NCBI GenBank assembly: GCA_002633005.1
Contig: NMRA01000232.1
Coordinates: 484,866-548,865, forward strand
DNA length: 64,000 nucleotides
Origin: Phoronis australis
Taxonomy: Eukaryota; Phoronida; Phoronidae
Direction: 5' to 3'
Under the pieces are notes generated by a model. That model had not been told where the DNA came from. It saw only the letters and a program-made list of their open reading frames with translations, and did not search any database. Shown one piece after another: positions 23,211 to 34,759 of the stretch; the first letter of the stretch is position 1; each line of letters opens with the position of its first letter. Made by a program: the position numbers and the translations under genes.

Positions 23211-25145
23211 AATAACTTTCTGTCTTTTACGTCAGCTTTCCTTCAATATTCACGTAAAGCCCATTTTTGTTATATTAATATTTATATGTTTTTATTATTT
23301 GCGTTTATCTGCCAGTAATCGTTTGTGTATGCTCTTAATGATTCTACAAATCAGTGATATCAAAATTGCGTTACTTTAAAATGCTTAGATTAGGCCAAAA
23401 AGTGATTCTAGATTGCGCGCGCAACACTTTAACGTTGCACATTACTACTTGACCGGTATCTAAAATCAGAGATCGGGTGATCATTGGTAAAACTACATTT
23501 TTGCCCCAAAACATGAGTTGATATCAAGTGAATTTTGTAATAAACGAAAAAGCACTGTCGCACCCCTTAGGCTGATACGAGCTCACGTTTTGCAAAAAAA
23601 GGAAATGAAACAGTCATTGCTCCACTGGCATAACTTTAATGGGTAAGAGGTAGGTATTCTTTTTTGAAAAAATAAACAAAAAGCTATTGCATCACCACTC
23701 ATTATCAAAAAGTCGGAGACCAGAGCCAATGTTCAGAGCTCCCGTGTCTAAGAAAACGACTTTCACATATTTAAGCTCCCGATCTACCAACACTGAAACA
23801 AATGCATTTCTAAAAGTAAAAGTATTCTACCTCTGAGAAGCCAAAAATAGCATTCCCCTGAAAATTAATTCTCTTGAGACGACCTCAGGCTTAGCTCATA
23901 CCGGTTCGTTGCGTATCAATCGTTAGTTCACGCGTATCTAGTAGCCGAAAGTTGTGATTTCTTCATTTGACCGAGTCGTTTGCTAATCCTTTTGTTTTCC
24001 CCGCCGGTTCAAAACAGTGCGGGGCACAGACCCACCGTTTATTACGAGCGGGCGCGAAATGCCCAGGTAAGTGTCATGTTTATATTGAAGCCGCAAAAAC
24101 ATGTTTTGGTGAAAAAATCAGAATTTTCTCAAGGGCAAAGCAATATCTCCACGTTGTTTGAACTGAATTTGGTTCCATTAAATATATTTAGAATTCCCTT
24201 GATAGCAATATTCTGTCCTTGGTGTAGCAAACTAAGTCGCCGTGTCGAGCAACTTGGACCGGATGTGAAGCAATAGCCATCTGCCAGTGTTTCTCAAGTC
24301 TGGAAATCATTTCTTCTCTGAGTAAGGAACAAGAAGAGTCGGTTTGTGTAACAGCAAGCTGACCTAAATCAAAAGCTACTTGACAGGCAGTTCGAGTTTA
24401 TTGCCCCTTTACTGTGCGTGAAAGGTTTCCAGTCTTTGCACAGTTCTGCATAATGATTTCGCCACAACGTAGTTCTGTCACAAACTCGCCTTCGTATCAT
24501 TAGTAACTCTCTTGAGTTTGGACAGATTATTTGTCGCAAGAAAATTGTATTTTTTTACGAAATGACCAAGCCGGCGGTGTCGCGATAAGGTAAATGACAT
24601 GCCAATAGTATAAAATACATCCTCAACAGCAATCCATATGATGTGTTTTACAGTGTGCAAGAAAATACCCAGTAGACAAGCAATTAATGATGATTGCATG
24701 CATCTCAGCTCTTATGTCCAGCACCGTAACTTGTGCCTGCAGGAACTTGATTCGAAAATATTTTATAGACGGCTACGGGAGATGCGACCTAACCTCGTCG
24801 GAAATTAATTGTACCTGGTTTCAAAACGTTAACCAGATAGGAAATAACCGTTAAAGCCAGAGAGACCGAGGGAAGCAACAAACGCGGATCCCGGCCCAAT
24901 CGCGGAATTGGGACTCGTGAACGCCGATTGCCAATGTTTTGCATCCAGGCGTGGCCTTCCATTTTTGCATTGATGTAAACTTGAAAAATGGGGTACGGCT
25001 GAATGCGAAAAAGGTTTTTAAAATAAATTACACAGGTACTCTTTGTAAGAATAATACATTAAAGGAAATTGAAAAGTTGTGACTGAACACTGCGACTTTG
25101 CCTTAAGTAGCTAAGGAACTATTTATACTTCGGAAGGGAAAATAT
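23211..25145. other. Mostly non-genic; one strong splice donor
   Basis: A perfect donor, CCAG|GTAAGTG at about 24066, follows a GC-rich stretch (23990-24065) after AT-rich DNA, so a 5' untranslated or short coding exon is possible. An open frame crosses it (23980-24276), but I recognise no protein. The rest shows no gene. Confidence 0.3.
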
Positions 25146-25156
25146 TTTCACTTGCT

Positions 25157-25735
25157 AGGTCATCATCATCATCACCACCATCATCATCTGCATCATCATC
25201 ATTATCGTCATTGTCGTCGTCATCGTCATCACCACCGTCATCATCCTCATCATCATGACTATTATGATCATCATCATCACCACCACCACCACCATCATCA
25301 TAGCTGCCATCATCGTCACCATCACCATCATCACCATTATCATAGCTGCCACCATCGTCACCATCATCATCATCACCACCACCATCATCATCACTGTCAC
25401 CGTCATCATCATCACCATCATCATCACGTCATCTGCATCATCATCAGCAGCAGCAGCGCCCTAATCACTATCGTCACTATTTTCGTCGTAACAGTAATCA
25501 CTGCCACCATCATCGTCGTCATTATCACAATCTCTCTCATCACTGTCATCATCACCAATATCATAATCGTACCAATTAATGGCATAATCGTCATCACGTC
25601 ATCCTCATTATGATTATCGTACTCACAATCACTAAAATCATTATCATAACGTCATTGTCATCGCCATCACAATCATCACCGTTCTCGTCATCATTTTTAC
25701 CAACGCCACGTAGGGACACTGCCATTGTAAAAGTC
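25157..25735 (+). repeat. Long CAT/CAC/CGT trinucleotide microsatellite
   Basis: Roughly 580 bp of near-continuous CAT, CAC, CGT and TAT triplets (purer from 25160 to 25440, more decayed after). The long poly-His frame on + and poly-Met/Val frame on minus are by-products of the repeat and should not be annotated as genes. Confidence 0.95.
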
Positions 25736-25739
25736 ATAG

Positions 25740-27540
25740 TCCGAAGTCTTTTCCCACATTGTTATTTTCACCCCCGCCTAGAAATTTAATTGACGTCATC
25801 GATGTTTCATCTCAGTCGTTGTATCACCCTCATTGTAGCCATATCGTCAGTTTCACAAACTCCTCCCAAAATGGTGCCATAAACCGAAGTTTATTTGCTG
25901 AATCGGCTCATTCAAGAGGACCCCTGACACGCACTCGATCGAAATCATCAATCATCCGACAATACTTACCTGTCAATTAACTAAACGAGTTATTAGGTTA
26001 TTCTACGGCTCCTTTCCGGTTGTGAACATAAATCTATTGGGAAATCACTTTTTGAAAACATTTACAGGTAAAGGGAAATACAGTATTTTAAAACTTCTCC
26101 CATACATGTAGGTGTGGCGTATTGCCTTCTCAATGAATTTGCAGGCAATACCTCAGAATTCATCATTGAGGAGCAGTGTTGATTCACTGAGAAGGAAACT
26201 ACATGGCGCTTTCTACTGTGCTGCTTCGTTACAGGGAAAAAAGATAAAAATCATCACCTCTGAATAATACCGAGTTCCCTGCAAATCCACAGTAATTGCG
26301 GGAAAATGATAGGACCCCTGAATTTCCAACACACGCTGGAGGGTATTGATACATGTATGTCCTTGTTAACTTGAAATTACTGAGTTACCATTTTCCGTCT
26401 ACTAGCAGCCAGTTTGTCAGACGGCCACAACACATGGTGTTGGGTAAGAAGACCACCCGACGTAAAAGGCTTGTACTCTTTTATCCTATCTACAGTGAGC
26501 CAACGCCCGGTCGAATTCGTCACTAATGACGAAAATCAGATATGGAAATGGGGTTTTGTATATCACACGCAAACTTTTAGGTAAAAGCTTGCGTGAATTT
26601 CTTGACAAGTTGATCTCTATGACTGAGTTCTATGAACATACAGTGTGAAAACCTTTTTCGATATCGTTGAGACATACCCAAAGTACAAATACAGTCTTCA
26701 AATGCAAAATAAATGGTATTAGCCAGACGTAATATGGATGCATTTGTAAAAATAGTTGTTTAATATTGTCTTCTTCTGTACATTCAATGTGATACATTAA
26801 TTATCTGTGTTTTTGTAATTAAATTATATCCATTTATAACTACGCCAGCTTAAGCTTATTGTCAACAAAGTGCGACCAAGATGTTACTGAACTATATTAG
26901 AGAAAAACATTTCTTAAAAATTCATCACCATATTAGATAGTACGATTTTCATGTAGCGACTTTTCTTATGATTGCTGTTGGAGAAAGTGCGGGTGTTTGC
27001 GTGAGGCCACTTGGCGTTAAACATGCGACAAACAGTCATTTGTCTGACTAAAGAGATTACCGGAAATGTCTGTAGGGTTATCGATAAGACATGCGCGCAG
27101 CACGAAGCCTCGACATTGAGGTAATCTGGCAGTCAATCACTAAGTACTCGGCAGGATGACAAGTCATCAGAGGAAACCTGTGCATACATTGTATGTACAT
27201 ATACACACTGTTGCCTACCTGCTACTTATTTTACTTTTACCGAGCTTTCAATGGCGATACTAACCTCCGCTGAATGAAACGGATACTGTTGCGCAGGGCG
27301 GATGAAAAAAATCCATAGCCGGGCCTCTAAATTCCAGCTCTGTCCCCCAAATCCCAGTGCTGAACCATCTGACACCGAAGCCGTAGTGAAAGTTCTATGT
27401 CAGGCGGCTTCAGTTCAACATATGTGGTTCGAAAATATCTTATATCCGAAAACCAAGCTCCACGCCCGGGTACCGGGAATGTGCCATACGCGTGTTGAAT
27501 TTAAGTGCGCGGCCATGGAAATTTTACCACAGGTATGGTA
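25740..27540. other. Non-genic stretch with a minus-strand donor
   Basis: A consensus donor on the minus strand (GACAG|GTAAGTATT, about 25972) lies downstream of an ETS-like ACCGGAAAGG at about 26015, suggesting a possible 5' untranslated exon. A CRE octamer is at 25791. Otherwise I see nothing gene-like. Confidence 0.3.
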
Positions 27541-27545
27541 TTGCA

Positions 27546-27730
27546 GAGCCGGATCTTCAGGGGAGTTCAGGCGGTTCAACCCCCTCCCCCTTCGGGACAG
27601 GATCAAAAATAAAAATTGAAAAAATTTTCGCCAGAAAAACGAAATCAGCTACTAAAACCGCAAAAAAAAAATCTTACACGGGAGGGGGGTTTCCGGGAGG
27701 GGGGAAACCCCCTCCCGACCTTCCCTGAGT
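27546..27730 (+). mobile_element. GC-rich MITE-like patch with G-quadruplex motif
   Basis: GAGCCGGATCTTCAGGGG starts a GC-rich patch resembling the other GGCGGAT/G-run ends. At 27680-27717, GGGAGGGGGG occurs twice and is followed by GAAACCCCCTCCCG. The G-strand fits a four-run quadruplex with loops of 1, 5 and 1 bases, and the same bases can instead form a hairpin with the C-rich end. Confidence 0.5.
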
Positions 27731-27739
27731 TCGTTTCGT

Positions 27740-30700
27740 CGATTACACAAACTGCGCAGAAAGGGAACAAGTTTGTGTTCCTTTGTAAGTCATATGAAAC
27801 CACTCAGTTGGCAATGAGAACAGACGAATTGAGTTTTGTGGCCACTGCGAAAATGAATTATTCTGAACGCAGTTAGTTACAAATATATTTTAGCATTAGG
27901 CCTGTAACGGCTGCTCATGTAACACCTTTACTTCTCTTTTTATTCGCATCATTGATCAATGTATTTTGACAGACTTGTTGTTTTACATTTTGTTTTACAC
28001 AGAATCTCGAATACACATTCCGAGAAAACACCTCCGCGAATAACATTCAGTTGCGCGATTAAACAACTCCTCATATGCAAGTCCGTAAGCCCCGTGTGAA
28101 TGATGTGAATATTCACCATCAGACGATTTAATTCCCAACACACTATCCGTTAAATTGTCCTGTTAAATACTACTTCCCTGCCTCCTACGACCTGTTCATT
28201 TTTCATATGCCTCTTGAGTCTGTCATGTCTAGAGGACAGGCGTGTCATCGACTCGAACAAATAAACATCTGCACCCACTCTTGCGTAAATGAGAATTTAT
28301 TATCGTGTAAAATACACTGAGAAGTATGTAACCCTTGGACAAAAACTGCATGTCAGCAATATACCACAGGCGTTGCTTACGGAGAATTGGGCAAGAATAA
28401 TGATTTTGTGGTTGATGATGTTTTATCGCTGGCACGCGGTTCCGTGAAAAACGTCTGAGAGCATTCGATGGCGTGAAGGAACGAATCGAATGTGACGCAA
28501 CAGCGACGGAGCGTTTCCGATTGCGGTGTCAAACAAATGGTGAGAATTGGTCCGCGTTTCGAAAAATCGCGTGTTATGTCTTAAGACGAAAATAAATACA
28601 CAGTGTGGTCTGGAATTCAAACAGTTGCCAATTATTTACAAAAATGCATTACGACAGACACACAGGTCCGGCAATGTAGTACCCAGTTATCCACTGGAAA
28701 AATATCTCGTGAAATCCGAAACAATCGAATATAGGTCCTCTATTTGAAAGACATACAATTATTCTCTGCTATCACATTTCAGTTTACACCTTAAACTTCA
28801 ATTGAAATCGAAGATACGGGCTAGTTTATTGCAACTATCGAAATTTAGAATGAAAAAATAGTCTTGAGTAGAACGAAACACGATATTTACAATCATGTGT
28901 AATGCTTGTTTTGTGTTTGTCTTTTCGGATTACATGTAATTATATCAACCAAGGTAAACTTTATAACGATGTCTTCAGCGTAAAGCGAAACGTTTAGATT
29001 GTAATATCACATTGCGCGATGCAAAGACGATGTTTGATTCTTAATGCTACTAATTGACAGAAACGGTAATTGCTAGTGTTGGAATTTGTTTATTACACTT
29101 GTACTTGCAGATAATCAACTCGTGGACGGTTCGGATTACGCTGCGTTGATCACGTTTGTTGAAACACTGGTAATTAACGTTGAACTTCAATAGTCTTGTA
29201 GCCTCTCAGTTTCAGTTGTATTTACCAGTGCAGAGTTGTTGACACACTCTGGTGTCATTTTTTCTGTAGGATTCCCGTGGTATTTTGCTAATTTCGCACA
29301 ATTCTCTGTTACACGAATCCGCAGTACGAATCTTCGTTGAACAGCAACCTATACTGATCTGTGAGTGCGAATCGAAGGTGGTCCCGCTTTCACGTTTGGC
29401 TACGCTGATCATTGGGTGCCGAGGAAAATTGGGCCTATTCAGGTTACAGAACTGTCAATAATGCAAAGCAATAAAAATATTTTGGACTGCCGATCCGTGG
29501 TACTCTACACTGGCATTTCTCTAGGGCATTAATGGCAACATTTATATGCTTCGAACTTTTGAATGCTTTACAGCCCGTATGATCGATCTTGCACAAAACA
29601 ACTCTAGCGAATAACATTTCATGTGCATCATATATTTTATTAGTCAATTATACAAAAATCGAAAAATGTTCAACATGTTATTAAATATTATTTAAAAAGT
29701 CAGGCGTATTGGAGAAATGGCACGACTATTAGGACGTTTGTTTATAGTTAATCATGTATAATATTGCTCAAAATATCTGATGGCAAAATGGGACAGCGTG
29801 TTCATTTTACCGTAGTCGATTTTCGCCACCAGACAGAAGCCCTTTATAGGCTGTGCCGACAACAGTGCAAAGTGTGTGCAATTAATTTTACATCCATTTG
29901 GATTTTGAGTATTATTCCAAAGCTTTCCTTTGTGCGTTACGATACGAATTTTATTACTGGGGTTGGTTAAAACGTCGGTAATTAAGCAATCAGCCACTCC
30001 ATTAGATTACTGAAGCAAAATTGACGCGGTCGAAATAAAGGGGCACATTGTATATTGATATTACATGTGGATATAGGAGAAAATTGTTATATAATGTTAG
30101 ATTTTACGGACTCGTTGAATAGCAATTGAATAACAAAACCTACATTACACTGTGGTGACCGCCTTTCCTCCAAACGTGTAGTCTTGAAAATTTGACAAGA
30201 TGCATACTGCGGCACTGTGTCATCTAGTTCGCTTTTCTTGGTGAATTTGTTAATAGTCTACCTCAGACCTCTTCGATAGAAACAATGTTTAAGTCGCACT
30301 ACTCAATTGAAATTCATGCGATCTTCTGTGCCCGGTTGCATGAAACAGCCCCCAATAAGGACTCAATGAAGTTCCCAAAATCTACTGCGTATTTTTGGAC
30401 TTGTGAGTACATCGATTGCCCTTTTTTGTATTGATTTAGCTTCATTACTAAGTGAACCTTTGTCTTGGATACAAATCGAGAGGGAATTCTACATTGAATT
30501 TTCAATATTATCGAAAATCAGTAGGAATCTTTTCACGAAACACCCCAGTTTAAGGACTGAGTCCCTATTTATTTTTAATAAACTCAGGGCTCAGTTTTAG
30601 TTATATGATTAGAACATGTCATTAATCAAAGATGAGCTCATAATAAAGATGAAATAATAGAAAAGTATTGCATCTGGGAGTCCATAAAGGCAAAAATGCG

Positions 30701-32390
30701 CAAAAAGACTTGGGGACCGGCCACTGATGCACTCTGGTAATTATTTCGTAAACTTCTGTGACAAGTGTCATTAAAAAGGCATGTCACTCTTTGATTCTGC
30801 AGTTGGTCGGATTTAGCTTAGTAGCTCTTCTTTAATGTAAACGAGTTTTAATAAGGTAACATTCATGGTTTCAAATGCGTACTATAGTAGCATACATGTT
30901 GTTTGACCGTTTCAAACCACACATCGTGGCTAAAACGAAACTAGTTGGGTGATTTGTAGCGAAGTCATTGTTCATGGAATGTACAGTGTACATGGCGATT
31001 AGGCTCAAATGGTTTGTCAAAACACATGGACATGATTGTAATCCTCCTGCTGCCTGGTGAATATTAAAACTATCGTGGACGTGTCGTGCAACGGTGCCGC
31101 GTGATTGTCTCATTTTCACCAAACGTCCCTGTTGCATCTCTCTGTGTCAGCAAAGTTGGTATACTCCTCCTCAACGACCATTAAAATATCGTTCAGATGT
31201 CCATTATATTCTCAAGGGTTTCGGTCTCAAAGTTTACGAGTCGAGATGTGTACGAAGATCTACTCAGCACGAAATGGTGCTTTGGCGATTGTCTTGTCGC
31301 TTGCGAGTGATTATCCGTTTTCCATAGTCTTTATTCCGTTAATGAACAGAGCGAGAAAGTATTTGTGTCTCAGTTATTAGATTAGAATTTCCAAATCAAT
31401 CCGAATTGCATACTAATAGCCCTATGCAACTTCCTTTAATTTTAAATGTGATTATCGAATTGCTCATTCGACAAGTGTATGTTCGGATCTACTACAGTGT
31501 TTACCTCTTATTCACGAACGGTATTTGCGTTACTGAGAAGGATCCCTTCATGTTATAATGTGAGAATCAGCGCTTTAAAATCGACTTTTCTCTAAACAAC
31601 TGGAGAACAAATTTGTACAGTTACTTGTCATCGACATTAAGTATTTAATCGATTGTTAGTACAAGCATATCTCAAAAAGAACAGTTGAGATGTTTACAAC
31701 TACGATTACCTTAGAGATAAAAAGAAGTCGTTGAATGAGCGTTTAAGGAAAAGTAGATCGCTAAGAAGACAAATAATTTATTGATTTCATATGAGATTGT
31801 GCGGTTAATGACAGGCAACGTGGGGTAAGACTAACCGATGTCATTCCGCTCCTGCAGGTACGCCAAGCACGATAGACACAATGTGTAATTATCTTGTACA
31901 GAGAAGAGAAAATGAGAGTAATTTATCTTCGTCCGAAATTATAGCCTGCACCACGATGAGAGAGAGCAAAGCAAATTACAGAAACGAGGGAGAAACTATA
32001 TTTCTGACGCAGTTTGTTACATGATGTTATTGACCAATTTACCCTGAGCTGTAGTAGTTTTAACATAAATTTCGTGAGTACTTTCCCCGGGCAATTTTAT
32101 TTTGACATTTTCTTCCTCATTCATGAAAAGATTGTAGGCGGTCCGATGCCTCCTAATATAGTACATTATCTACCATAGAGCGCTAAAGTTGTATGTATCC
32201 ACCCAGATACTATAGGTGACTCCGATCTATTCTGGCTCACGATTGGTCATAGAAATGACGCCATGTAACTTAGCAGCAATAGGTTAGTCCTCCCAACCAA
32301 GGCACAAGTGCCATTCTTAATATAGAACTTATGAATATTTATTTCTCTCGGAATCGTCAGAGTGGTTACAAAGTTTTCATCGTTAACACA
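27740..32390. other. Non-genic stretch
   Basis: About 4.6 kb without a supported gene or repeat family. The open frames are short, overlap on both strands and lack domains or splice support. Confidence 0.45.
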
Positions 32391-32394
32391 ACTA

Positions 32395-32695
32395 AACGCT
32401 CGTAAACACGAGTGAACAATTGCGGTCGTAAAACACGAGCAAAGTCTCGGTGGTAATGACTAGCGAACGATTTCGGTCGTAAAACACGAGCTCGGTCGTA
32501 ATCACAAGCGTAATTATGAGCGAACGATATCGATCGTAAAACACGAGCGAAGGCTCGGTCGTTATCCCGAGCGTAATTATGGGCGAACGGTTTAGGTCCT
32601 AAAACACAAGCGAAATCGTGGGCCTTTCGGGTGAGAGTGTCGCTGGTAATTACACTCGTAATCACGACCAAGATTTCGCTCGTGTTTTACGACCG
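32395..32695. repeat. Cluster of near-palindromic TCGTAAAACACGAG repeats
   Basis: TCGTAAAACACGAG or a one- or two-base variant occurs about five times in direct orientation (near 32399, 32429, 32480, 32535, 32597) and once inverted (CTCGTGTTTTACGA, about 32672). Interspersed are GGTCGTAATCAC, AGCGTAATTATG and GCGAACG. Each unit is itself nearly self-complementary. The open minus-strand frame (32366-32671) reflects the repeat. Confidence 0.7.
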
Positions 32696-33327
32696 AAACC
32701 TCGTGTTACAGACAATTAAAAGAGACACAATCAAATAGACGTTATTTTCTTGCATCACTATCCAATTTTTTAAACAAAGGAAAGTCGGCCATCGACTTGA
32801 GATCGCAAACGTAACACACTGACGCTGTTATCGAGAATTATGGGTATTAAAACAAATAGCTACGTAATACGGGATCTACTGGCAACTTTGCTGAGGCGAA
32901 ACAATCAGAATTCAGATTGCTGATTTCTGTTTGCGTATCTAAAATTTCGCAAAATTGAAATAAATTTGGATAACTCGTTGCTTACTAATACAGAATTGAG
33001 AAATGAGAACACTGCTGAAGAATCAGACAGCTCACAGATGACGCATTTACTTGTTCCACAAATTTAGCAGCAAAATCTAGTGACGGAAAGTATAGCGCCA
33101 TTTCTAACGGGACATTCATTTATGATTAAATCCACTTATAATCGAATGAGAATGAAAATGTGTGTTTTAATCAATATTAAAGTGTATTTGTTTTTATTCT
33201 CTTTAAGCTCCCTTCAAAAGCCGTCATGGTTTTGTTTCATGTTTGAGTTCTTAATAAGGCAAATTTTCTTTCCTTTTAACATTTGTTACCTCCATGGACT
33301 ACATAATTTCAATGATTGCTCCTGGGG

Positions 33328-33500
33328 GTCGGTTTAGAGGGGAATTGCCCCCCCCCCCCAGGTGCCACCAAAGGGGGTACAAAGGAGGAGTGCCAACCGG
33401 GTGGGCGCCAAATGGGTGCTGACCCCCTCCCAGGGGGTACATGGGAGGAGTGTTAAACAGGTAAAAGCCAACGGGTTATGCCACATGAGTGTTGAGCCCC
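33328..33500 (+). repeat. G-rich element end with two diverged ~65-bp units
   Basis: GGTTTAGAGGGGAATTG runs into a C12 tract (33348-33359). Two units then follow, each starting AGGGGGTACA and containing GGAGGAGTG, a purine-rich middle and TG(C/T)TGA(C/G)CCC. The first part recalls the MITE termini elsewhere in the window. The 113-codon minus-strand frame here is an artefact of the G-rich repeat. Confidence 0.5.
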
Positions 33501-33995
33501 TTCCATCGTCACTAATTTTGGTTGCACCTCTGACCATTGGCAACATGTGCTGAGGTGTTGATTTAAGATTTGGCCCTCGTTTTGTGCATGACCCCCAACT
33601 TTTCATTACGTGGTGCTCCCAGCTCACTGCTGGTTTCATCACCGCATAACAAGTTCGCATATGTTGCCTATTCAATGCACCAGGCTAGTACTAACAATGT
33701 ACGTAGACAACTGTTTTGTGTAGTGGGTGTTACAAAAGTAAGAAGAAGAAAGCAAGTCAATTCATCACTATCTCAACAGTGTAATCAATTCTGATGCACT
33801 CTCACATATAATTTTTGAACATTCCATTAATTCTTAGTGCTATGCCACTACAGGACTCCCCACTCTCCTACTATAATCACCAATAGTTCCAAGCCAGTTG
33901 CTAATCTGTATAATAGCTCACAACTTACAAAACGTAGTAACATTGAGTATATTATCACTCATAGCTAGTCCAAGTTCAAATTCTCAAGCCAAAAA

Positions 33996-34202
33996 ATTTT
34001 AAGAGGTACTGAACAGCAATCAACATATTCACTACCACACAACTTCATACAAAACTGAACAACAATTTTAAGAGGTACTGCACAGCAATCAAAATGTTCA
34101 CTACCACACAACTTCATACAAAACTGAACAAAAATTTTAAGAGGTACTGCACAGCAATCAAAATATTCACTACCACACAACTTCATACAAAACTGAACAA
34201 AA
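33996..34202. repeat. Three-copy 69-bp tandem repeat
   Basis: Units begin at 33996, 34065 and 34134 with ATTTTAAGAGGTACTG and each contain CACTACCACACAACTTC. They differ at only a few positions. Because 69 is divisible by three, the minus strand stays open (33965-34228) and would encode three 23-residue units with four cysteines each. All visible differences between units within the short SEYFDCCAV segment change the residue, which gives no sign of protein constraint. Confidence 0.9.
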
Positions 34203-34598
34203 AAAGACTTGAATGACAAGACCAACATTTAATTTCATATACCCACTGTTCCTCTTATCAATAACAATAAATTTTTCAGGTAAGTTAGAGCCTGACTACA
34301 AGATCATATCAGTTACCTAGCCACAACTTGGGGCTTAAATTAATCACAATCTCATAAAACGTATAAAATAGGCAACAATATACAACAATACAACATGAAA
34401 ATCTGACCAATCTTCTCACTCTCTAGTAATTCGCACCTCTTTTCGCCAAAGAAATGCGCTATAAATAAAACTGAAAACTAATTTTTTCACAGAGGTGTTT
34501 GTCATCAAGACGCAAACTGATTCTGATAGCCCTCCATTCAGATCCTTCAGCTTCACTTTGGCTCTCTCTGATATCTTCGTTTTGGTGGATTTGGGAAC

Positions 34599-34751
34599 TC
34601 AGATATTGATGGCACTGCATTCCATGTCAGCGTGGTTCTTCATACGAGCATTCGTGAACATGGACTCCTCGAAGTGACGAGAGCACAACTTGCAGTTCTT
34701 GGACAAGTAGGCCGCATCTCTATTCATAAGGTCGGCTCCCAGCGCTTGCAC
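34599..34751 (-). pseudogene. Broken THAP zinc-finger domain (C-terminal half)
   Basis: The minus-strand frame reads VQALGADLMNRDAAYLSKNC, then KLCSRHFEESMF. This is the C-terminal half of a THAP domain, with the second zinc pair as C-x2-H in CSRHF and a typical E-x-S-x-F segment after it. An acceptor-like TTTCTGTTTGAG precedes the first codon. The usual WNAVPTIF-like part is scrambled and interrupted by TGA at 34601-34599; a hydrophilic Lys-rich frame continues beyond. The N-terminal zinc cysteines are not found upstream. Known biology: THAP domains occur in cellular DNA-binding proteins and in P-element and related transposases. Confidence 0.75.
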
Positions 34752-34759
34752 CTCAAACA

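Noticed and set aside
25152-25613. 153-codon poly-histidine frame (and poly-Met/Val frame on the other strand)
   Set aside because: Both are translations of a CAT/CAC trinucleotide microsatellite; several frames are open at once for the same reason.
33334-33675. 113-codon minus-strand frame with repeated LL(P/L)CTP units
   Set aside because: The repeats come from the G-rich duplicated DNA units; there is no domain, and the end lies in a C12 tract.
33996-34202. CRISPR array
   Set aside because: The three 69-bp units are contiguous tandem copies without spacers, in eukaryotic DNA.
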